DNA from: Caryophanales bacterium UBA7278
GTDB taxonomy: Bacteria; Bacillota_I; Bacilli_A; RFN20; CAG-826
Direction of reading: 5' to 3'
Assembly: GCA_002472275.1 (NCBI GenBank)
Contig: DKRQ01000013.1
Coordinates: 1 to 9,595 of the forward strand
DNA length: 9,595 nucleotides
Shown here: positions 4,890 through 9,595 of the stretch, one piece after another
Layout of the letters: each line of letters starts with the position of its first letter
Position numbering within the stretch: position 1 is the stretch's first letter
Notes under the pieces: model-generated
The model's input: only the letters and a program-made list of their open reading frames with translations
Database searches by the model: none
Told to the model about the DNA's origin: nothing
Program-made: the position numbers and the translations under genes

Positions 4890-6836
4890 ATGAAAAAGAA
4901 ACTCCTAATCATCTCCCTCTTCTCCGCATTGCTTTGTTCTTGCGGGCAACCCGCGAGTTCTAGCAGCGTCTCGACCGTCCCGAGCGGTCAATCGTCTAGC
5001 TCTCAGCCAGCCCAGTCTAGGAGCGAGCCGGCCCTTGGCTACAAGACGAAGAAAATCAACGTCTACTATCCGAAGAACCAATTCAACACGACCTGCGACA
5101 TCCGTTATTACGGCACCAGCGTGATCCCCTATGTCTCGCTTAAGGATTACCACAAGCTCCTCTTTAGAGGCAGGACTTTCCCACAGGGAAGGGACCGTTT
5201 CGATCTTGCCAAAAACGGGGACGTATACACCGCGACCGTCGCCGGGGATTACACCGCGACCTTCGACATCAAGACCAACAAAATCGAATCCGCCGATCTA
5301 TGGAACTTCAAAAGCACGAATCTGAACGGCGCGGGCGATATTTTCGCGGTCACCTACGATGGTTTGCCCTTCACCAAGCCGAAAATGGTTACCTTCGATA
5401 AAGGTCCTGGCGCCATGAGCATCGACCTAACCAAATACGGGATGACCATCCATGGCGACGAAAACGGGGTCTATTTGCCTTTGGCCTTCGCCAGCGACCT
5501 CTTCACTAGCGAGAATATCCTCCAAGGTGCCTATAACGGCAAGGACTTCTATATCACCAATTTCACGGAAAACGAGTCCCTCTCTTCCTTTGGGGGCCAA
5601 TATTACGACCAGATCTTTGCCAATCCGATCAATCAGGAATATGCCACCTACGCCTATAACGAGATGTGCCTCGATTACGACTTGTTCCTAGGAAGGCCCG
5701 GAAGGAGCAGCCTGGAGGCCTATTACGATTTGTCCAAGGGTTTGGACTCGGCTTTGCAAAGCAGGCCCTTAGGGCAGACGATCAAAAGATACATGAAATC
5801 GACCGATCTCGGTGAATTCCTCGCGGGTTCGACGATGCTAGGGCTCCTGCGCGAAGACGGCGGCCATTCGGGCTACACGCCCCTTTATGTCGGCTACGTC
5901 GACGAGAAAACCCAGCAGCTCGTTTCCCCCAAATGGATGACCAAAGAGGTTTATGACAAAGCCGAGGCCCTCATCCAAGAGGAGGTGGGCAAGCAATATG
6001 AGGAACTCATCAACCAAGACCGTTCGTTCAGCGAAGCCGAGGCCGTCGCTAGCGCCAGGGAAACGAAGCTAGGCAAACCCAATAGGCCGCTAAATGGCAC
6101 CGAAACCTACACTAAAGACGGCGACGTCGCATATATCCACATCGATGGGTTCATGGACGAGATCGGACTCCAGAACGAATGGAACGAGTATTACCAGGGC
6201 CAGAGGGACACGATCCCCTTTGGTGAAGGCGTCGGCGGATCGGTCGGGGCCATCACCCATGGCCTAGAGGAAGCCGCCAAAGACACGGAGATCAAACACG
6301 TCGTCATCGACCTGGCCGTCAATAGCGGCGGAAGCGCCGACGAGATGATGTTCCTCGTCGCCCTGCTCACGGGCAGCCACGACATGTATACCCACAACCT
6401 CTTTAACCACCGTCATGGGGTTGCCACCTACGAATTCGATTTCAACTTCGACAAGAAATTCGACGCCAAGGACGAGGAATACAGGGCTTCCCTCCTTCAG
6501 GGCAAGGACATCTCCGTCCTCACCACCAAGAATGGGTTCTCCTGCGGTGGCATCTCCCCTGTCTACCTCCATGACGAAGGCCTGTTCACGATCGGCGAGG
6601 AATGCGGCGGTGGCTCTTGCTCCGTCTATGTGCAATATGATGCCTATGGGAATTCCAATAGGGCCTCTTCCCCCGACCAGTCGACCACCAAGACGAAGGT
6701 GAGCATCGACGTGGCCAGGAAAACCGTCTGCGACGCCAAACTGAACTTCCCCGTCTCCGGTGTGGCCCGCGATTACAGCGCGCTATACGACACGGCGAAC
6801 TTAAGGACGCTCATCAACGCGCATTACAAGAAGTAG
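4890..6836 (+). CDS. S41-family peptidase lipoprotein (C-terminal-processing/tricorn-like fold)
   Basis: This 648-residue protein begins with a lipoprotein signal: KKK, a hydrophobic stretch, then LCSC with Cys18 as the likely lipidated residue. A Ser/Pro/Gln-rich linker follows (about 20-48), so the enzyme should sit on the outer face of the membrane. A unique region (about 50-250) and a helical segment precede DGGHSGY (His326). The peptidase core shows VAYIHIDGF, then VVIDLAVNSGG (471-481) and NGFSCGG with the probable nucleophile Ser551, followed by IGEECGGGSC (568-577). No PDZ domain is seen. The position that carries the catalytic Lys in CtpA-type enzymes appears to be Gly, so a tricorn-like Ser/His arrangement with His326 is possible. 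AAAGGA gives a good ribosome binding site. It is probably in one operon with the GNAT gene. The substrate is unknown. Confidence 0.85.
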   Translation: MKKKLLIISLFSALLCSCGQPASSSSVSTVPSGQSSSSQPAQSRSEPALGYKTKKINVYYPKNQFNTTCDIRYYGTSVIPYVSLKDYHKLLFRGRTFPQGRDRFDLAKNGDVYTATVAGDYTATFDIKTNKIESADLWNFKSTNLNGAGDIFAVTYDGLPFTKPKMVTFDKGPGAMSIDLTKYGMTIHGDENGVYLPLAFASDLFTSENILQGAYNGKDFYITNFTENESLSSFGGQYYDQIFANPINQEYATYAYNEMCLDYDLFLGRPGRSSLEAYYDLSKGLDSALQSRPLGQTIKRYMKSTDLGEFLAGSTMLGLLREDGGHSGYTPLYVGYVDEKTQQLVSPKWMTKEVYDKAEALIQEEVGKQYEELINQDRSFSEAEAVASARETKLGKPNRPLNGTETYTKDGDVAYIHIDGFMDEIGLQNEWNEYYQGQRDTIPFGEGVGGSVGAITHGLEEAAKDTEIKHVVIDLAVNSGGSADEMMFLVALLTGSHDMYTHNLFNHRHGVATYEFDFNFDKKFDAKDEEYRASLLQGKDISVLTTKNGFSCGGISPVYLHDEGLFTIGEECGGGSCSVYVQYDAYGNSNRASSPDQSTTKTKVSIDVARKTVCDAKLNFPVSGVARDYSALYDTANLRTLINAHYKK

Positions 6837-6844
6837 TCGAGTAG

Positions 6845-6876
6845 AAGACGGCCCGTAACCTGGGTCGTTTTCTTTT
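6845..6876 (+). terminator. Terminator of the GNAT-S41 unit
   Basis: A ten-pair stem (6845-6854 with 6862-6871, including two G-U pairs) with loop GTAACCT is followed by CTTTT. It lies eight bases after the TAG stop. Confidence 0.8.
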
Positions 6877-6918
6877 GCCAAAATGGCAATTTTTGATTTT
6901 GGAGTTATGCCATTTTTT
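6875..6918 (+). repeat. Overlapping TGCCA/TGGCA inverted repeats with T-runs
   Basis: TTGCCA (6875-6880) can pair with TGGCAA (6884-6889), followed by TTTTT. Alternatively AAAATGGCA (6880-6888) can pair with TGCCATTTT (6908-6916), again followed by T's. The two foldings exclude each other. This may be a back-up terminator for the upstream unit; an attenuator-like switch is possible but unproven. Confidence 0.4.
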
Positions 6919-6962
6919 GAGATCGATATAAACGGTTTATCAAAGACGTGCTTTCAATGGGT

Positions 6963-6991
6963 TTGTGCCCCGAAGACCATCTTTATACAAT
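6963..6991 (+). promoter_or_regulatory. Candidate promoter of the zinc-ribbon gene giving a leaderless mRNA
   Basis: TTGTGC (6963-6968) and TACAAT (6986-6991) are 17 bases apart. The predicted RNA start (about 6998) coincides with the ATG at 6999. A second -10-like TATAAA at 6927-6932 lacks a good -35 box. Confidence 0.45.
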
Positions 6992-6998
6992 TATGGGT

Positions 6999-7616
6999 AT
7001 GGCTCTCATCAAATGTCCGGAATGTGGAAAAGAAGTAAGTACTTCGGCTGCGGCATGCCCCCATTGTGGCTACCCGATGCAAAAAGCGACCGGTGTTCAA
7101 TCGGTCGCAAAGAAGGCTAGGCATCTTGCGCCCGAAGGCCCTCAAGAATTGGAATGGGTCACCAAATGGAAAGGAAAAGTCAACGCAGTAAGGCTGACTT
7201 GGGCCCTGATTCTATGTGGCTTTCTTCTGGCGTTGCTCACATCTCTTCTTTTCTTGGGTTTCGATAAGGAAGTAGTTCAGCAAAGCGGTCGCACCATCGA
7301 ACAATTTAAATTCTCGCATATCGTTGTTACGGTCGTTTTTGGCGTATTAAGTTTTGTTGCTTTTATCAACCTCCTTATAAGTTTTTTCATCCGCGTCAGA
7401 ATTAGGACAATTGAGGGTTATGCCGTTCTGGTATATGTCGGCGTTTTCAAAGCGTTCTTGGTCGTGGAAGGGCAGGTTCAGGATTCCTCAATCAACAATC
7501 GGTTCCTCTATGGCGAGCTTCCGAACAAAAAGCAAGTTTGGGCCAGCATATCCATTTGGGATGGCTCTGTTAAGATCGGCGTTGGAAGCGAAGGGGACGA
7601 AAGGCACGTCATCTAA
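6999..7616 (+). CDS. Zinc-ribbon membrane protein of unknown function
   Basis: This is a 205-residue protein. An N-terminal zinc ribbon has four cysteines in two CxxC pairs (C6, C9, C20, C23: KCPECGKEVS then ACPHCGYP), the common form that opens many small Firmicutes membrane proteins. A linker follows, then two probable membrane segments (about 66-88 and 107-131). A C-terminal region of about 70 residues contains VLVYVGVFKAFLVVEGQVQD and QVWASISIWDGSVKIGVG. Function is not known; the ribbon probably binds zinc in the cytoplasm. The ATG at 6999 is preferred over GTG 6948, ATG 6957 and ATG 6993 because relatives typically start at MALIKCPECG. None of these starts has a clear ribosome binding site. 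By eye the gene uses more T-ending codons than its neighbours, so it may be a later arrival. Confidence 0.75.
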   Translation: MALIKCPECGKEVSTSAAACPHCGYPMQKATGVQSVAKKARHLAPEGPQELEWVTKWKGKVNAVRLTWALILCGFLLALLTSLLFLGFDKEVVQQSGRTIEQFKFSHIVVTVVFGVLSFVAFINLLISFFIRVRIRTIEGYAVLVYVGVFKAFLVVEGQVQDSSINNRFLYGELPNKKQVWASISIWDGSVKIGVGSEGDERHVI

Positions 7617-7667
7617 GTCTCGTTTTCTTGGATAACGAGGCCATAGGAGGGATAGGCTGCATTGGCT

Positions 7668-7673
7668 TATAAT
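7668..7673 (+). promoter_or_regulatory. -10 box (TATAAT) of the MATE gene
   Basis: A perfect TATAAT ends 13 bases before the ATG at 7687, so RNA should begin about six bases before the start codon. The -35 position (7645-7650) instead reads AGGAGG, which resembles a ribosome binding site rather than a -35. If transcription starts further upstream, AGGAGG could serve an in-frame CTG at 7657, but this is less likely. Confidence 0.5.
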
Positions 7674-7686
7674 CTTTCCGTTTCCT

Positions 7687-9045
7687 ATGGAATACGCCTT
7701 ATCCGAACACATGACCTACAAGAAATTGCTGCGGTGCGCTTTGCCGTGCATTTTGATGATGGTCTCCATCTCGGTCTATTCGGTGGTGGACGGATTCTTC
7801 GTCGCCAATTTCGCGGGCAAGGCAAAATTTGCCGCGGTCAATCTGATTTGGCCCTACATCATGATCTTAGGATCCTTAGGTTTCATGATGGGAACGGGTG
7901 GCTCCGCCCTCGTCGCGAAGAAGTTTGGCGAAGGGAAAGTAGAGGAAGGCAACCGTTGTTTTAGCAACTGCGTTTTCTTCTCGGTTCTTCTAGGCATTGC
8001 CTCCACGCTTGCCTCGGTCTTTGTCATGCCTCAAATCTCGCGCTTCCTAGGCGCGGATGAGGAGATGCTGCCCCATTGCGTCATCTACGGCATCATCATG
8101 GTTAGCGGCATCACCGCGTTCAACCTTCAGAACCTATTTCAGGCTTTCTTCACCGCCGCCGAGAAAGCTAGACTCGGTTTCATCGTCACCTTGACGGCAG
8201 GGGTGGTGAACGTCCTCTTGGACGCGATCTTAATCGTCGGATGCGACCTCCATGTCATCGGGGCGGGAATCGGAACCGTCGCGGGGCAACTCGTCGGCGC
8301 GGTGATCCCAATCGTCTATTTCGCCAGGAAGAACCCTTCCTTGCTTAGACTTAGGTTCGCCCCATTCCAATTCCGAGACATCGGCAAGATGGCCGCGAAT
8401 GGGAGCAGCGAATTCGCGACGAACATCTCCGCCGCGGTGGTCAGCATGCTCATCAATTCCGCCCTTATGACCTACTATGGCCAAGATGGCGTGGGAGCCT
8501 ATGGAACCATCAGCTATGTATGGATGATCTTCGCCGCCTGCTTCATCGGATATAACGTCGCGGTCGCCCCAAGGATTTCCTATGCCTTAGGCGCCTTAAA
8601 TCACAAGGAACTCCATAACCTTTACGTCAAATCCATGGTGGTTTTGCTGGGTTTTGGACTATTTCAGTTCGCTTTCGCCGAGGCGATGACCGTGCCGATT
8701 TCCTTTGCTTTCGGCGGTGGTGATCCTGGGTTTATGGAACTCACTAGGCACGCTTCGGCGATCTACTCGATCACCTATTTGTTCCTAGGATTCAATATGT
8801 TCGGAAGCGCCTTTTTCACCGCGCTGAACAATGGCCTAGTTTCAATCTTCCTGTCGTTAACTCGCCTTGCCTTCTTTGAGGTTCTTTGCGTCATCCTTTT
8901 GCCTAAGGCCATCGGCGGGGAAGGAGTGTGGTGGAGCGTGCCTCTAGCGGAAGGGCTAGGCACAATCTTAAACCTATCGGTGATGTTCTTCTTCCGACAC
9001 CGATACCATTACGGGAAAGAAAAAGAGGCCGAGGGCCTCAGATGA
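7687..9045 (+). CDS. MATE-family multidrug/toxin efflux transporter
   Basis: This 452-residue protein is the typical length for a 12-helix MATE transporter. These integral membrane antiporters export drugs and organic cations in exchange for sodium or protons. The N-terminal signature is clear: TYKKLLRCALPCILMM, then VVDGFFVANFAGKAKFAAVNL (helix 1 into helix 2), and MGTGGSALVAKKFGEGK in the following loop. The halves repeat in the expected way (about 13-220 and 230-440), with NVLLDAILI in the first half matching the family. It resembles the MepA/DinF side of the family more than NorM, but the substrate cannot be told. The ATG at 7687 has no ribosome binding site in front and lies very close to a -10 box. 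The gene's last codons overlap the convergent nitroreductase gene. Confidence 0.92.
   Translation: MEYALSEHMTYKKLLRCALPCILMMVSISVYSVVDGFFVANFAGKAKFAAVNLIWPYIMILGSLGFMMGTGGSALVAKKFGEGKVEEGNRCFSNCVFFSVLLGIASTLASVFVMPQISRFLGADEEMLPHCVIYGIIMVSGITAFNLQNLFQAFFTAAEKARLGFIVTLTAGVVNVLLDAILIVGCDLHVIGAGIGTVAGQLVGAVIPIVYFARKNPSLLRLRFAPFQFRDIGKMAANGSSEFATNISAAVVSMLINSALMTYYGQDGVGAYGTISYVWMIFAACFIGYNVAVAPRISYALGALNHKELHNLYVKSMVVLLGFGLFQFAFAEAMTVPISFAFGGGDPGFMELTRHASAIYSITYLFLGFNMFGSAFFTALNNGLVSIFLSLTRLAFFEVLCVILLPKAIGGEGVWWSVPLAEGLGTILNLSVMFFFRHRYHYGKEKEAEGLR
9020..9039 (-). terminator. Terminator of the nitroreductase gene, inside the MATE coding region
   Basis: On the minus strand GAGGCC-CTC-GGCCTC is followed by TTTTT and then CTTTC, a classic intrinsic terminator. 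The stem (9025-9039 on the plus strand) overlaps the nitroreductase TGA stop, and it also encodes the MATE protein's C-terminal EAEGLR. On the plus strand no T-run follows, so it should act in one direction only. Confidence 0.8.
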
Positions 9046-9529
9046 TGGTGATTTTGTCCTCTTCGTAGGTCCCGCGGGAGTTCTTCTCCTCGGCGGGGAT
9101 GCCGATGAGGATAAGCGAATAAGCTTCCTCTTCCTCTTTCAGGGAGAGGATTTTCTTCATGGCCTCGCCGTTGCCAGGGATTGGGTAGAGGCCACACCAA
9201 ACGGTGCCTAGTCCCATGTGGGCGGCTTGGAGAAGGATGTTCTCGGTCGCGGCGCCGCAATCGTTGCCCCACATAAAGGGAGAGGCTTTCGTGTTGCCGA
9301 TCACCACGATCGCGTTAGGCGCGTTATAGCCCGCGTATTTGCTCGCGGTCTTGACCTTCTTTAGCATCTCCTCGTCGCGGACCACGACGAAGCGGTAGGG
9401 GCGGATGTTCATGCCCGATGGGGCTTTCATGGCGGCTTCCATAAGCAGACGGATCTGCTCGTCACTAAGCTTCCCTTCCTTGTATTTGCGGATCGAAGCG
9501 CGTTTTTGAATCGCTGGTAAAAGTTCCAT
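9038..9529 (-). CDS. Nitroreductase-family FMN-dependent oxidoreductase
   Basis: This 163-residue protein belongs to the short nitroreductase family, whose members are FMN-dependent homodimers that use NAD(P)H to reduce nitro compounds, quinones or other acceptors. The FMN-binding N-terminus KRASIRKYKEG (9-19) is typical, followed by APSGMNIRPYRFVVV (36-50) and the central helix DCGAATENILLQAAHMGLGTVWCG (90-113). GIPAEEK (143-149) stands where the family's usual GxP block lies. The physiological substrate is unknown. The ATG at 9529 has AGAGGA six bases upstream on the minus strand, a good ribosome binding site. The gene converges on the MATE gene with an 8-base overlap and ends in a terminator. 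Upstream the window ends, and no clear promoter is seen in the remaining 66 bases. Confidence 0.9.
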   Translation of the reverse strand: MELLPAIQKRASIRKYKEGKLSDEQIRLLMEAAMKAPSGMNIRPYRFVVVRDEEMLKKVKTASKYAGYNAPNAIVVIGNTKASPFMWGNDCGAATENILLQAAHMGLGTVWCGLYPIPGNGEAMKKILSLKEEEEAYSLILIGIPAEEKNSRGTYEEDKITII

Positions 9530-9595
9530 AAAAGTCCTCTTTTTGAGTATTGCAGGTCAATTTAGAAAAATCGGGCTCTGTTTTACATGTCTACT

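Noticed and set aside
6948..6998. Longer N-terminus for the zinc-ribbon protein (GTG at 6948)
   Set aside because: It has no ribosome binding site, and known relatives begin at the zinc ribbon itself.
7662..7964. Alternative open frame overlapping the start of the MATE gene, preceded by AGGAGG
   Set aside because: It starts with TTG, its product has no recognisable features, and it is out of frame with a clear transporter.
1..9595. TGA read as tryptophan, as in Mycoplasma
   Set aside because: TGA ends four genes at the expected place, and Trp is encoded by TGG throughout.
1..9595. CRISPR arrays, insertion sequences or integrated phage at the tRNA genes
   Set aside because: No spaced direct repeats, transposase, integrase or duplicated tRNA 3' ends were seen.

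Overview
This is an ordinary chromosomal housekeeping stretch from a Bacillota bacterium. It most resembles the Bacilli lineages near the Mollicutes and Erysipelotrichales that are known mainly from gut metagenomes; this placement is inferred from gene content and order, not from any search. The DNA looks fairly GC-rich for that group. TGA is used as a stop codon (truA, the AbiEi-like gene, the MATE gene, the nitroreductase gene), so the genetic code is the standard bacterial one. All three tRNA genes encode their CCA ends.

Layout from left to right. The 3' part of truA (tRNA pseudouridine synthase) overlaps a PHP-domain histidinol-phosphatase-like gene. Next come yebC (ribosome-associated or regulatory factor) with its own promoter and terminator, and then, on the opposite strand, a lone AbiEi-like winged-helix gene. 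The rplM-rpsI operon (proteins L13 and S9) starts divergently from that gene. In many Firmicutes truA lies directly before rplM, so the PHP, yebC and AbiEi-like genes sit inside what is usually a tight junction. Three single-gene tRNA units follow: Ile(GAT), Val(CAC) and Thr(TGT), each with its own -10 box and intrinsic terminator.

The second half starts with a two-gene unit, a GNAT acetyltransferase followed by a large S41-family lipoprotein peptidase, closed by a strong terminator. After it come a small zinc-ribbon membrane protein, a MATE efflux transporter and, convergent with the transporter, a nitroreductase. The last two genes overlap by 8 bases, and the nitroreductase terminator is embedded in the transporter's last codons.

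I see no CRISPR array, insertion sequence, prophage or obvious new defence system. The most interesting signals are: (1) an orphan AbiEi-like regulator facing the rplM promoter, which has a palindrome between its -35 and -10 boxes; (2) an S41 peptidase that seems to lack the usual catalytic lysine; (3) three genes whose -10 boxes lie so close to the start codon, without a Shine-Dalgarno sequence, that near-leaderless transcripts are likely; (4) very compact use of terminators.
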